DNA from: Novosphingobium sp. SG751A
GTDB lineage: Bacteria > Pseudomonadota > Alphaproteobacteria > Sphingomonadales > Sphingomonadaceae
Direction of reading: 5' to 3'
DNA: 64,000 bases
Assembly (NCBI RefSeq): GCF_013149295.1
Contig: NZ_JABGCB010000006.1
Coordinates: forward strand, 269,775 to 333,774
The notes beneath the pieces are model-generated. The model was not told the DNA's origin. It ran no database searches and saw only the letters and a program-made list of their open reading frames with translations. Position numbers and translations under genes: made by a program. Positions within the stretch are counted from its first letter, which is position 1; the number at the start of each line of letters is the position of its first letter. Below are positions 8,963 through 17,746 of this stretch, piece after piece.

Positions 8963-10191
8963 TGAGCAATTCTATGGACAGCAGTCCGGTCGACAGCGCC
9001 AAGGGCTGGAGCGTGGTGCTGGCCGGGATGGTGGGCATCGCGCTGGGGCTCAGCCCGGTGCCCTTTTACACCATCGGTATGTTCGCGCCCGAACTGGCGC
9101 GGGCCTATGGCTGGACTTTTACCCAGTTGATGACCTGTCTGACGGTACAGACCGCGGTGGTGGTGCTCTCGGGGCCTTTGTCGGGCTTTGCGCTGGACCG
9201 GTTCGGCGCGCGGGCGGTGGCGCTGTGGTCGGTGCCGCTGTTTGCGTTGTCCTTTATGAGTCTGGCGCTGACCAATGGTTCCCTGCCGCTGTTCTATGCG
9301 CAATGGGCGGTCATGGGGCTGGTCGGGGCGGGCACGCTCAACGCCACATGGACGCGGCTGGCCAATGCGTGGTTTTTCCGCCATCGCGGCCTTGCCATCG
9401 GGCTGGTCAGCGCGGGGACGGGGATCACCGGCTTTGCGATCAAGCCTTTTGCGGCATGGCTGATCGGTCATTATGGCTGGCGGATGGGCTTTGCGGTGAT
9501 CGGGGCGCTGCCGCTGGTGGTGGCATGGCCTTTGGTCTTCGCGCTGTTTCGCGCGCCGCCGGGGGATGCCCTGCGCAGGACGGACAGGGTAGGGGTCGAG
9601 CCCACGGTCTGGGCGGTGATGGGCACGCGCCCCTTCTGGCTGATGGCGGCGGCTTTTCTGTTGCTGCCCTTTGCGCTGACCGCGCCCATTCCCAATCTGG
9701 AAAATATCTTGAAAACGCAGGGCTTTTCTCTGCCGCAGATCGGTGCCGTGGCTTCGGCCTTCGGGCTGGCGGTGGTGGCCGGGCGCGTGGGCGGAGGCTG
9801 GCTGCTCGACCGGGTCTGGGCGCCGGGGGCGGCGTTTGGCGTGCTGCTGCTGCCGATGGCGGGCAACTGGATTCTGGCGGGGCAGGGGGTTTCGCCGGGC
9901 ATGGCCACGCTGGCGATCATTGGCATGGGGTTGGGGTCGGGGTTTGAATTCGACCTGCTGGCCTATCTGGTGGCGCGCTATTTTGGCGCGCGGCATTATG
10001 GGGCGATCTATGGCTTTTTCTATGTGATGATCGCGATTGGCGCAGGGCTGGGCCCGGTGGCCTATGGCAAGGTGTTCGACATGACCGGCGCCTATGGATC
10101 GGCGCTGATGGGCGGGATCGGGTGCCTTGTTCTGGCGGCGCTGTTGCTCTTGGCACTTGGCCCCTATCCGCAGGAGAAGGCGGGCGATTAA
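8962..10191 (+). CDS. MFS transporter
   Basis: 409 residues with about 12 hydrophobic helices, ending in a short charged tail. The signature between helices 2 and 3 is weak but recognisable (GFALDRFGARAVALWS), and the repeat in the second half is GRVGGGWLLDRVWAPG. This resembles the OFA/monocarboxylate-type MFS permeases that import organic acids. It is the last gene of the rightward operon starting at 3997 and its stop codon lies inside the loop of a hairpin terminator. It most likely imports the substrate of this operon across the inner membrane; there is no TonB receptor in this operon. Confidence 0.85.
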   Translation: MSNSMDSSPVDSAKGWSVVLAGMVGIALGLSPVPFYTIGMFAPELARAYGWTFTQLMTCLTVQTAVVVLSGPLSGFALDRFGARAVALWSVPLFALSFMSLALTNGSLPLFYAQWAVMGLVGAGTLNATWTRLANAWFFRHRGLAIGLVSAGTGITGFAIKPFAAWLIGHYGWRMGFAVIGALPLVVAWPLVFALFRAPPGDALRRTDRVGVEPTVWAVMGTRPFWLMAAAFLLLPFALTAPIPNLENILKTQGFSLPQIGAVASAFGLAVVAGRVGGGWLLDRVWAPGAAFGVLLLPMAGNWILAGQGVSPGMATLAIIGMGLGSGFEFDLLAYLVARYFGARHYGAIYGFFYVMIAIGAGLGPVAYGKVFDMTGAYGSALMGGIGCLVLAALLLLALGPYPQEKAGD

Positions 10192-10200
10192 GCCCGCCTT
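10177..10200. terminator. bidirectional hairpin between convergent operons
   Basis: Perfect 9 bp stem AAGGCGGGC / GCCCGCCTT with a 6-base loop. The loop contains the stop codon of the MFS gene. It lies between convergent genes; only a weak T-rich stretch follows. Confidence 0.75.
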
Positions 10201-10208
10201 CGCGCCGT

Positions 10209-11228
10209 TTATTCCGAAACCCGGATAAGGATCTTGCCGACATGGCTGCCTGATTTGAGATGGGCATAGGCCGCTGAGGCCTCGTCAAAGGCAAAGGTGC
10301 TGTCGATCACAGGCTGGATATTCTGCTGCTCGATGGTGCGCACAAGGCGGGCCAGCATTGCGCGGCTGCCTTCGGCAATGCCTTTCAGGACGAGGTTCTT
10401 ATAGATCACCAGACCCACGTTGATCGCCGGGGCGCCCTCACGCGGGGCCACGCTGATAAAGCTGATGCGCGCATTGGGGGCGGCGGCAAGGATCGATTTG
10501 GCATGGGTGTCATAGCCGCCGGTTTCGACGATAATGTCCGCGCCCGCACCGCCGGTGGCCTTCATCACTTCAGCTTCCCAATCGGGATTTGTGCGATAGT
10601 TGATGGTGATATCCGCGCCCAGCTTGCGCGCCAGTTCGAGCTTTTCGTCGCTGGAGCTGGTGATGATGACCCGCGCGCCATGCGCCTTGGCGATTTGCAG
10701 CGCCCAGATCGCCACGCCCCCGGTGCCCAGCGCCAGAACGGTGTCGCTGGCCTTGATCTGTCCGACCTCGACCACTGCGTGCCATGCCGTCAGCGCCGAG
10801 GAGGCGAGCGAGGCGACCTGTTCGTCAGACAGGCTTTCGGGCACTTTGACCAGCGCGGCGGCGGGCACGCTTATATATTCGGCCAGCCAGCCATCATGGG
10901 TGATGCCGTAATCCACGCCAAAATGGCCGAGCGAGAAGGCCCCATCGATCCAGTTGACGAAATGGGCAAAGATCGCGCGGTCGCCAAGGGCCAGCCCGCT
11001 GACGCCTTCGCCAAGCTCCACCACCTCGCCCACGCCCTCGGACACGGGGATGCGGTTTTCCGCCTTCTTCGCGCCATAGCGGCCTTCGAGCACCTGAATG
11101 TCGCGGTTGTTGAGCGCGACAAGGCGGGTTTTCAGCAGAACCTCGCCAAAGCCCGGTTTGGGCGTTTCGCGGATAACAGGATGCAGGCTGTCCAGCCCGG
11201 TCTGCGGGCCGATTTCATAGGCTTTCAT
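10209..11228 (-). CDS. MDR-family NAD(P)-dependent alcohol dehydrogenase / quinone oxidoreductase-like
   Basis: 339 residues of the medium-chain dehydrogenase/reductase superfamily. The cofactor domain carries LALGTGGVAIWALQIAKAHGA and a following ITSSSDEKLELARKLGAD. The catalytic-domain cysteine that binds zinc in true alcohol dehydrogenases is replaced (VALNNRDIQVLEG), and the four-cysteine structural zinc loop is absent. That fits a zinc-free enoyl or quinone reductase-type enzyme better than a zinc alcohol dehydrogenase. It is the last gene of a leftward operon after two NodB-type hydrolases, with a 6 bp gap to the upstream stop. Confidence 0.82.
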   Translation of the reverse strand: MKAYEIGPQTGLDSLHPVIRETPKPGFGEVLLKTRLVALNNRDIQVLEGRYGAKKAENRIPVSEGVGEVVELGEGVSGLALGDRAIFAHFVNWIDGAFSLGHFGVDYGITHDGWLAEYISVPAAALVKVPESLSDEQVASLASSALTAWHAVVEVGQIKASDTVLALGTGGVAIWALQIAKAHGARVIITSSSDEKLELARKLGADITINYRTNPDWEAEVMKATGGAGADIIVETGGYDTHAKSILAAAPNARISFISVAPREGAPAINVGLVIYKNLVLKGIAEGSRAMLARLVRTIEQQNIQPVIDSTFAFDEASAAYAHLKSGSHVGKILIRVSE

Positions 11229-11234
11229 GTCGGA

Positions 11235-12155
11235 TTATCCTTGGTTTGCCGCAAAGGCATCGAAAATGTCGCAGCCGCGCGCGAACCATGTGTCGGGGCG
11301 GGCGGCGAGGTCTGCCAGCAGGCGCTCGAACGTATCCATCCGATAGGGCAGGCCGATGATATAGGGCGTGATATGCAGCGGCAGCATCCGCCCGCCGCCC
11401 TGCGCCTGCGCCTCGGCATTCAGCCAGTCATGGGCGTCGAGCACCTGCTGCGCGTAACTGTCCACCGACTGCTGCTGAACATTGATGATCTGGCGGTCGG
11501 ACAATTCGTGGTTGAGGGGGATGTTGACGAGCCCATTGTTGAAGGCAAAGGGCATTTCGTCATTCGCCCAATCGACGCAGTAATCGACGCCCGCTTCCTT
11601 CAGCAGATCGAGCGTGGCGAAACTTTGCGAGCGGGCGATAGAATGCCACCCGCGCGGGCGCCGGCCTGTGGCCTCCTCCAGCGTGGCAAGGCTTTGCTCA
11701 ATCAGCGCGCGCTCCTGTTCCACCGGCAGGGTGGAGGCGATGGTGCCGTTCATGTCGGTGCTGTGGGCGATGATTTCGTGGCCCGCGCCCAGAATATCCG
11801 CGATGATCTGGGGATAGCGCTGGGCAATCGCGGCATTGACCGCAACGCTGACCTTGGCTCCCACCTTATCAAACGCATCGAGCAGCCGGTAGAACCCCAT
11901 CCGCGTGCCATATTCGCGCGATGTGTAATGGCGATAGTCGGGATAGGCGGTCTGCATATGACCCGGCGCGCGGAAGGGCGTGTCGGACGGGGTAATCGGA
12001 AACCATTCAAGGCTGACCGTGAACCACACCGCCACGCGCCGCCCGTCCGGCCATGCCAGAGGCGCGCGCCTGGGCAGGGGCGCATAGGGATAGAGCGCGT
12101 GGTCATAGCCAAGGGCGCGGCGGGGATATTCCAGATAGGTTGGGTCGAGGCTCAT
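11235..12155 (-). CDS. polysaccharide deacetylase-family (NodB / PuuE allantoinase-like) hydrolase
   Basis: 306 residues. The strand VAVWFTVSLEWFPI replaces the classic TFDDGP motif of sugar deacetylases, and the metal-His region reads GHEIIAHSTDMNGT. This is the pattern of the PuuE-type branch, whose known members open cyclic amides (allantoin) or act on other C-N bonds rather than on polysaccharide. A later segment RGWHSIARSQSFATLDLLKEAGVD, in pieces, matches the second NodB motif. There is no signal peptide. The start overlaps the stop of the upstream paralogue by four bases. Together with the cysteine hydrolase upstream this suggests ring opening and hydrolysis of an amide-containing compound. 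Confidence 0.78.
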   Translation of the reverse strand: MSLDPTYLEYPRRALGYDHALYPYAPLPRRAPLAWPDGRRVAVWFTVSLEWFPITPSDTPFRAPGHMQTAYPDYRHYTSREYGTRMGFYRLLDAFDKVGAKVSVAVNAAIAQRYPQIIADILGAGHEIIAHSTDMNGTIASTLPVEQERALIEQSLATLEEATGRRPRGWHSIARSQSFATLDLLKEAGVDYCVDWANDEMPFAFNNGLVNIPLNHELSDRQIINVQQQSVDSYAQQVLDAHDWLNAEAQAQGGGRMLPLHITPYIIGLPYRMDTFERLLADLAARPDTWFARGCDIFDAFAANQG

Positions 12156-13048
12156 TGTCCGCCCTCCTGCGCGTCATACCATGCGTCCGCGATGTCGCCC
12201 GCCCGCGTGATCCACGCACGTCCACCTTCTCCGGCATCCTGCGCAATATGGCGCAACACTTCCTCAAACGGCCCGATGCGATGGGGCTGGCCGATCAGAT
12301 AGGAATGGAGCGGGATGCACATCACCGTGCCGCTTTCCTCCGCTGCCAGCCTTTCATACTGCCGGATCAACGTCTGGGCATAGTCTCGCGGGCTCATGTT
12401 ATAGATGAAGAAGCCATAGTGGTCGTTGACCTCAAGGCTGTAGGGCATGGAAAGCAGGCGGCCCTTATTGACCTTCACCGGAAACGGCTGGTCGTCGTGA
12501 TAGAGGTCGCAGGTGTAATCCATGCCATATTCGGCAATCAGATCCAGCGTGCGCGGCGTATGCGTCAGCGCGGGCGCCAGCCAGCCCCGGATCGTCTGGC
12601 CCGTGGCATCGCGCACGGTGCGGATCGAATCCTCGATGATGGCGCGCTCCTGCGCCTCGTCCATGCCATAGGAATAGCGCGTGTTGTAAATGCCGTGGGA
12701 AAAGAACTCCCACCCGCGCGCATTGGCGTCGGCCACCACATCGGGATGATGCTGGCACAGCGCCACCGAGAGCGAAACCGAGCCGGGAAAGCCATGTTTG
12801 CTCATCACATCGGCCATGCGCCAATGGCCCACGCGGTTGGCGTGGTCGCGGTGGGCATAGCCCACGACATCGGGATGCGGCCGCGCCCATGATTTGCGAT
12901 GCGGATTGGCGGGCGGGTCGATCTCGTAATATTCCAGATTGGGCGAGATCCACACCGCCACTTTCTTGCCGCCCGGCCATGCGAAAGGCTTGCGCGCGCG
13001 ATAGCGCTGGAATTCATAGAGTTCGGGATCGGGGCTTCCTTCACGCAT
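12152..13048 (-). CDS. polysaccharide deacetylase-family hydrolase, paralogue of the next gene
   Basis: 298 residues, same branch as the gene at 11235-12155: N-terminal KVAVWISPNLEYYEIDPP, metal-His region WEFFSHGIYNTRYSYGMDE, then IRGWLAPALTHTPRTLDLI. As in its neighbour the Asp-Asp of sugar deacetylases is missing, so a cyclic amidase or similar function is more likely than glycan deacetylation. The two proteins may form a hetero-oligomer or act on two related intermediates. The start region overlaps the cysteine hydrolase stop by eight bases. No export signal is present. Confidence 0.78.
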   Translation of the reverse strand: MREGSPDPELYEFQRYRARKPFAWPGGKKVAVWISPNLEYYEIDPPANPHRKSWARPHPDVVGYAHRDHANRVGHWRMADVMSKHGFPGSVSLSVALCQHHPDVVADANARGWEFFSHGIYNTRYSYGMDEAQERAIIEDSIRTVRDATGQTIRGWLAPALTHTPRTLDLIAEYGMDYTCDLYHDDQPFPVKVNKGRLLSMPYSLEVNDHYGFFIYNMSPRDYAQTLIRQYERLAAEESGTVMCIPLHSYLIGQPHRIGPFEEVLRHIAQDAGEGGRAWITRAGDIADAWYDAQEGGQ

Positions 13049-13730
13049 CAGGGCGACCCTCCAGCCAGTCGATCACGCTCTGCACCGGCTCGACATCGGC
13101 ATATTTGAGCTGAAGATCGGTCAGATTGGCGAAGTGATAGGATTCATGCTTATCCGCGCAGGTCTCGATGGGAACGATGGTGCGATAACCGCGCGAGAGC
13201 GAATCCACCGCGCCGGCACGCACGCAGCCCGATGTCGATCCGCCCGTGATCACCACCGTATCGACCTTGTGCCACACCAGCAGACTTTGCAGCGGCGTTT
13301 CGAAAAAGGGCGAGGGCATGCGCTTGGTATAGACCGTATCGCCCGGCGCAATGTCGCAGCGCTCGTCAAAGGCGTGACGGTCGCTGTCATATTTGATGTT
13401 CTGCAGGGAATCGGGTGTGTTGGTTCGCGTGCCCCATACGCCCGCGTCGCTGGCATCCTCGGCATAGGCCACATGGGTCCAGATCACCGGCATACCCTTT
13501 TTGCGGGCCAGAGCGGACATGGTGTTCACATATTCGATCTGGCGCGGATCGGTTTCATAGGCGGTCTTATACCGGTCGATGCGGGTATAGGCGTTTTGAA
13601 AATCGATGTTCACAATCGCCAGCTTTTCCCCAAAGCCGAATTTGGCGCGGGCGGGATTGGCCATCACCTCCTCGAAGATCTGGCGCGCGGTCTTGCCGTC
13701 GCTCACCATTTTCGTGCCGATTATATCCAT
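13041..13730 (-). CDS. isochorismatase-like cysteine hydrolase (N-carbamoylsarcosine amidase type)
   Basis: 229 residues from the ATG at 13730 (MDIIGTKM), with AAGAGG seven bases upstream; the 22-residue upstream extension is rejected. The catalytic Asp-Lys-Cys set is visible: Asp in VNIDFQNAYT, Lys in VYTKRMPSPF, and Cys in VITGGSTSGCVRAGAVD. This is the N-carbamoylsarcosine amidohydrolase/nicotinamidase fold, whose members hydrolyse carbamoyl or amide groups, releasing ammonia. As first gene of a leftward operon with two allantoinase-like proteins it supports a nitrogen-releasing catabolic route. The true substrate is unknown. Confidence 0.83.
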   Translation of the reverse strand: MDIIGTKMVSDGKTARQIFEEVMANPARAKFGFGEKLAIVNIDFQNAYTRIDRYKTAYETDPRQIEYVNTMSALARKKGMPVIWTHVAYAEDASDAGVWGTRTNTPDSLQNIKYDSDRHAFDERCDIAPGDTVYTKRMPSPFFETPLQSLLVWHKVDTVVITGGSTSGCVRAGAVDSLSRGYRTIVPIETCADKHESYHFANLTDLQLKYADVEPVQSVIDWLEGRPDA

Positions 13731-13812
13731 GGCGGGGCCTCTTGCTGGAATGGGGATTGCGTCTAAGGCTGGCCTTTTGCGCGCCGCTTTGGCCACTGCG
13801 GCCCCGATTTTG

Positions 13813-13825
13813 TCCGCCCACCGGA
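13813..13825. promoter_or_regulatory. weak candidate operator TCCG-CCCAC-CGGA
   Basis: Same arm sequence and spacing as the dyad at 27311 and 31773, but with a different spacer. It lies in the divergent region between the cysteine hydrolase and the esterase. It may be chance. Confidence 0.2.
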
Positions 13826-13905
13826 AAAAGCGGGCAAGCCGCCTTGCCCGTGCGCGAGGCTGCCGCGCAAATCCGGGTGTGAAACCGGCCTAGGGGAAAA
13901 CAGGC

Positions 13906-14904
13906 GTGACAAAGAAACGCAGGATTATGGGCACTTTGCTGGCGCTGAGCCTGAGCGGGGCGATCCTGAACGTGGCAGGGGCGCAGGCCGCCCCGGTGCG
14001 CGAACAGGCCCCCGTGCCCCTTTGGCCGCAGGGCGCGCCCGCATGGGGCGGATCGCTGAACGTTCCGGTGCAGGAGGAGGCGCGCGATGGCGGGCAGAGG
14101 CTGTGGAATGTCAGCCAGCCTACGCTTCAGGCATTTCTGCCGGAAAAGGACAATGATGCGGCGGGGCGCGGCGCGGCGGTGATTGTTGCGCCGGGCGGGG
14201 GCTTCCGCTTCCTCTCGATCCAGAGCGAGGGCGTTGCGGTGGCGCGCTGGCTGGCCGCGCATGGCACCGCGGCCTTTGTGCTGAAATATCGTGTGGTCCA
14301 GATCGCGCCGGGCGAAACCGAGGCGGCGATGCACAAGCGGATGAACGCCGAAATCGGGACCGAACAGGCGGGCGAGGCGGCGCTGGCCGATGGGCGGCTG
14401 GCGCTGCGCTATCTGCGCGCCCATGGGGCCGATTACGGCATAGACCCGCACCGGATCGGCGTGGTGGGCTTTTCCGCCGGGGGCCATGTCGCGGGCATGT
14501 TGGCCCATGAGGCAAGACCGGAGGACCGCGCCGATTTCGTCGGGCTGATCTATGGCCTGCCTTTTACCAAGGTCACCCCGCCCATTCCGGCGGCCAATCT
14601 GCCCTTTCCCCCCGGCACGCCGTCCGAGCCATGGCTGCAACCAAAGCCCACGCCCGCGCCCGATGCACTGCCGCCGATCTTCATTGCCATGGCGCAGGAC
14701 GATCTGGCCGTGGGACAGGGCGTGCCGGACTATTACGCCAAGCTGTTTGCCGCCGGCTATCGCCCCGAAACTCACCTTTATGCGCGCGGGGGGCATGGCT
14801 TTGGCATGAAGGGAACCGGCACCACGGTGGACCATTGGATCGAGGAATTCGATTGGTGGATGCAACAGGTGCTGGCCGACAAGAGCGAGAAGAGGACGAA
14901 ATGA
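13906..14904 (+). CDS. secreted alpha/beta-hydrolase (acetyl-xylan-esterase-like)
   Basis: 332 residues with an N-terminal signal peptide (about residues 1-29, ending AGAQA). The esterase fold is complete: oxyanion segment VIVAPGGGFRFLS, nucleophile GFSAGGHVAG, acid MAQDDLAV and His in RGGHGFGMKG. This is the BD-FAE/esterase-lipase branch common in plant polymer utilisation, where enzymes remove acetyl or other ester groups from sugars or phenolics in the periplasm. The start is a GTG at 13906; MGTLLA eight residues in is an alternative that would still leave a signal peptide. It overlaps the next gene by four bases. Confidence 0.82.
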   Translation: MTKKRRIMGTLLALSLSGAILNVAGAQAAPVREQAPVPLWPQGAPAWGGSLNVPVQEEARDGGQRLWNVSQPTLQAFLPEKDNDAAGRGAAVIVAPGGGFRFLSIQSEGVAVARWLAAHGTAAFVLKYRVVQIAPGETEAAMHKRMNAEIGTEQAGEAALADGRLALRYLRAHGADYGIDPHRIGVVGFSAGGHVAGMLAHEARPEDRADFVGLIYGLPFTKVTPPIPAANLPFPPGTPSEPWLQPKPTPAPDALPPIFIAMAQDDLAVGQGVPDYYAKLFAAGYRPETHLYARGGHGFGMKGTGTTVDHWIEEFDWWMQQVLADKSEKRTK

Positions 14905-16358
14905 TGGATCTGAAACTGGCCGAGCCTGCGCTGCTGCGCGATGCGGCTTTCGTGGGCGGCGTATGGGTTGGGGGCGCTGCCAGCATCGCCGTGACCAACC
15001 CGGCCGATGGCGGGCTGGTCGGCCATGTGCCTGATCTGGGCGAGGCCGAGACGCTGTTGGCGCTTGACGCCGCCGTGCCCGCGCAGGCTGCGTGGGCGCG
15101 CGTGACGGGCAAGGGGCGCGGGGCGGTGCTGCGCCGCTGGGGCGAATTGATGATGGATCATCAGGAAGATCTGGCCCGCATCATGACCGCCGAACAGGGC
15201 AAGCCTTTGGCCGAGGCGCGCGGCGAGGTGGCCTATGCGGCCAGTTTCCTCGAATGGTTTGCCGATGAGGCGCGGCGGATCACCGGCGACGTGCTGACCC
15301 CGCATCAGGCCGACCGCCGCATCCTTGTGCGCAAGGAGCCGGTGGGCATCGTTGCCGCTGTCACGCCGTGGAATTTCCCGCTGGCGATGATCACGCGCAA
15401 GGCCGGACCTGCGCTGGCGGCGGGCTGCGCGATCATCATCAAGCCTTCGGAACTGACGCCTTTGTCGGCGCTGGCGCTGGCCTGGCTGGGCGAGCAGGCG
15501 GGGGTTCCGGTGGGCGTGCTGTCGGTCATCACCGGGCAGGCCGCGCCCATCGGCAATGTGCTGACCGGCGACAAAAGGATCGCCAAATTCACCTTCACCG
15601 GATCGACGGGCGTTGGCAAGAAACTGGCCGCGCGATGCATGGAGACGGTCAAGCGGGTGAGCCTTGAACTGGGCGGCAATGCGCCGTTTATCGTGTTTGA
15701 TGATGCCGATCTGGACGCCGCGGTCGAAGGCGCGATTGCCAGCAAGTTTCGCAATGCGGGCCAGACCTGCGTCTGCGCCAACCGCCTTATCGTGCAATCG
15801 GGGATCTACGATGTCTTTGCCCGGAAATTGGCCGAGCGGGTTGCGAGGTTGAAGGTCGGGCCGGGCCTTGCCGGTCCGTCGGATCAGGGGCCATTGATCG
15901 ACGCGCGCGCGGTGGAAAAGGCGCGTGCGCATGTGGAGGACGCCGTGGCGCGCGGGGGCCATGTGCTGACCGGCGGCGATGCGATTGCGGGCGAGGGTAC
16001 GTTCTTTGCCCCCACCGTCATTACCGGGGTTCCGGCGGACGCCTTGCTTTGCCGCGAGGAGACATTTGGCCCGGTGGCGGGTCTGGTGCGGTTTGAAGCC
16101 GAGGAGGAGGCGATCGCCATTGCCAATGACACTGATGCGGGTCTGGCGTCCTATCTCTTTACCCGGGATTACGAGCGCGTGTGGCGCGTGCCTGAGGCGC
16201 TGCGCTATGGCATGGTGGGGGTCAACACCGGCCTGATTTCCACCGAGGTCGCGCCTTTTGGCGGGGTCAAGGAATCAGGCATGGGCCGCGAAGGCTCGCA
16301 TTACGGCATGGACGACTATCTCAATATCAAGATGGTCTGTTTGGCCGTATCGGGCTGA
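14901..16358 (+). CDS. gabD: NAD(P)-dependent succinate-semialdehyde dehydrogenase-type aldehyde dehydrogenase
   Basis: 485 residues from the ATG at 14901 (MMDLKLAEP), which overlaps the esterase stop by four bases. Motifs are complete for the GabD class: TPWNFPLAM, FTGSTGVGKKL, catalytic Glu in LELGGNAPF and catalytic Cys in NAGQTCVCANR. The doublet Cys-Val-Cys is characteristic of succinate-semialdehyde dehydrogenases, where the second Cys can form a redox switch. It would oxidise a C4-C5 semialdehyde to a dicarboxylate that enters the TCA cycle. The gene name follows sequence class only; the physiological aldehyde may differ in this locus. Confidence 0.85.
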   Translation: MMDLKLAEPALLRDAAFVGGVWVGGAASIAVTNPADGGLVGHVPDLGEAETLLALDAAVPAQAAWARVTGKGRGAVLRRWGELMMDHQEDLARIMTAEQGKPLAEARGEVAYAASFLEWFADEARRITGDVLTPHQADRRILVRKEPVGIVAAVTPWNFPLAMITRKAGPALAAGCAIIIKPSELTPLSALALAWLGEQAGVPVGVLSVITGQAAPIGNVLTGDKRIAKFTFTGSTGVGKKLAARCMETVKRVSLELGGNAPFIVFDDADLDAAVEGAIASKFRNAGQTCVCANRLIVQSGIYDVFARKLAERVARLKVGPGLAGPSDQGPLIDARAVEKARAHVEDAVARGGHVLTGGDAIAGEGTFFAPTVITGVPADALLCREETFGPVAGLVRFEAEEEAIAIANDTDAGLASYLFTRDYERVWRVPEALRYGMVGVNTGLISTEVAPFGGVKESGMGREGSHYGMDDYLNIKMVCLAVSG

Positions 16359-16365
16359 TGGGCTG

Positions 16366-16389
16366 CTGCCCCGGCGCGCGCCGGGGCAG
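16366..16389. terminator. strong hairpin between convergent genes
   Basis: Perfect 10 bp stem CTGCCCCGGC / GCCGGGGCAG with a GCGC loop, flanked by GGG and CCC that can extend it. It separates gabD from the convergent monooxygenase gene and can act on both strands. Confidence 0.78.
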
Positions 16390-16397
16390 CCCTGTTG

Positions 16398-17741
16398 TCA
16401 GGCCCAGAGGTCCGGTTCATCGCCCGCCAGCGTGTTGGCCGGGCGGGGAATGCCCAGATTGTCGCGCAACGTATCGCCTTGATATTCGGTGCGGAACAAT
16501 CCGCGCTTTTGCAGGATCGGCACCACCTGATCGACGAAATCCTCCAGCCCCCCCGGCAGGTAATTGGGCGATAGCGAGAAACCATCGGCGGCGCCCGCGC
16601 GGAACCAGTCCTCCATCATGTCGGCCACCTGTTCGGGCGTTCCGGCCATCGAGAAACTGGCGCGGCTGACCGTGGCGCGCTTGGCCAGTTGGCCCAGCGT
16701 CAGATCCTCGGCGCGCGCCATGCGGACCAGTTCCTGCTGCACCCATTGCCCCCCATTGGTCAGCGGAATGTCGGGCATTTTATCATCGGGGCCATAATCG
16801 GACAGGTCGAATCCGATCTGCATCTGCAACGTGGCCCATGCCAGCGCATCGGGGATCAGGTGCAGCAATTCCTCCTGCGCCGCGCGGGCCTCGGCCTCGG
16901 TGGAGCGCACCAGCAATTGCACCGAGGGCAGCACCGCCATATGCGCCGGATCGCGGCCAAACGTCGCCGCACGAGCCTTCATGTCATCGTAAAAGGCGAT
17001 GGCCTTGTCCTTGCTGCTCTGAGCGGTGAACACCAGATCGGCGGTGCGGGCCGAGAGTGCGCGGCCCGGCCCCGATCCGCCCGCCTGCACGATGACGGGG
17101 TGGCCCTGCGGCGGGCGGCCGACATTGAGCGGCCCGGCCACTTTGAAAAAACGCCCCTTGTGGTTCATTTGCCGCAGCTTGGCCGGATCGAAATAGCGTC
17201 CTGCGGCCTTGTCGCGCAGGACGGCACCGTCTTCCCAACTGTCCCACAGGGCTTTCACCACATCGACGAATTCCTCGGCGCGTTCATAGCGCAGATCGTG
17301 GTCCATCAGCCTGTCATGGCCGAAATTGCGCGCCTCGCTGTTGCCCGCGCTGGTCACCACGTTCCACCCGGCGCGGCCCTTGGTGATATGGTCGAGGCTG
17401 GCCATGCGGCGGGCCACGGCATAGGGTTCGTTATAGGTGGTGGACACTGTGCCGATCAGGCCAATGTCGCTGGTGACCATGGCAAGGGCGGCGAGCAAGG
17501 TCGTCGGCTCCAGCTTGCCCGCATAATCGGTGGCGGCATAGGCGTCGCGGCCCTTGATCATCGGCAGGCCCTGCTGATCGCCGGAGAAATAGCAGTGCAG
17601 CTTGCCGCGCTCGGCGGTTTTGGCGAGGCGGACATAGTGATCCACATCATGCTGGTCGGCGCTGTTGCCATAGCGCCATCCGCCCGGATGGGCGCCGCTG
17701 TTGTGAATAAAGGTGGCCAGCACCATCTGGCGGCTGTTCAT
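16398..17741 (-). CDS. NtaA/SnaA/DszA-family FMN-dependent monooxygenase
   Basis: 447 residues from the ATG at 17741 (MNSRQMVLATFIHNSG) with AAAAGGA upstream. The bacterial luciferase-like TIM barrel spans the protein: AHPGGWRYG, GLIGTVSTTYNEPY, DHITKGRAGWNVVTS, RYERAEEFVDV, QGHPVIVQAGGS and the C-terminal FRTEYQGDTLRDNLGI. These match the two-component nitrilotriacetate and dibenzothiophene-sulfone monooxygenases, which use reduced FMN supplied by a separate reductase to cleave C-N or C-S bonds. No FMN reductase gene is in the window. A second member of the family begins the same operon, so two successive oxygenations are likely. Confidence 0.87.
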   Translation of the reverse strand: MNSRQMVLATFIHNSGAHPGGWRYGNSADQHDVDHYVRLAKTAERGKLHCYFSGDQQGLPMIKGRDAYAATDYAGKLEPTTLLAALAMVTSDIGLIGTVSTTYNEPYAVARRMASLDHITKGRAGWNVVTSAGNSEARNFGHDRLMDHDLRYERAEEFVDVVKALWDSWEDGAVLRDKAAGRYFDPAKLRQMNHKGRFFKVAGPLNVGRPPQGHPVIVQAGGSGPGRALSARTADLVFTAQSSKDKAIAFYDDMKARAATFGRDPAHMAVLPSVQLLVRSTEAEARAAQEELLHLIPDALAWATLQMQIGFDLSDYGPDDKMPDIPLTNGGQWVQQELVRMARAEDLTLGQLAKRATVSRASFSMAGTPEQVADMMEDWFRAGAADGFSLSPNYLPGGLEDFVDQVVPILQKRGLFRTEYQGDTLRDNLGIPRPANTLAGDEPDLWA

Positions 17742-17746
17742 GGGAT

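Noticed and set aside
3997..10191. A prodigiosin-type biosynthetic cluster, because of the HapK-like protein
   Set aside because: No prodigiosin synthases, PKS or NRPS genes are present; the other genes look catabolic.
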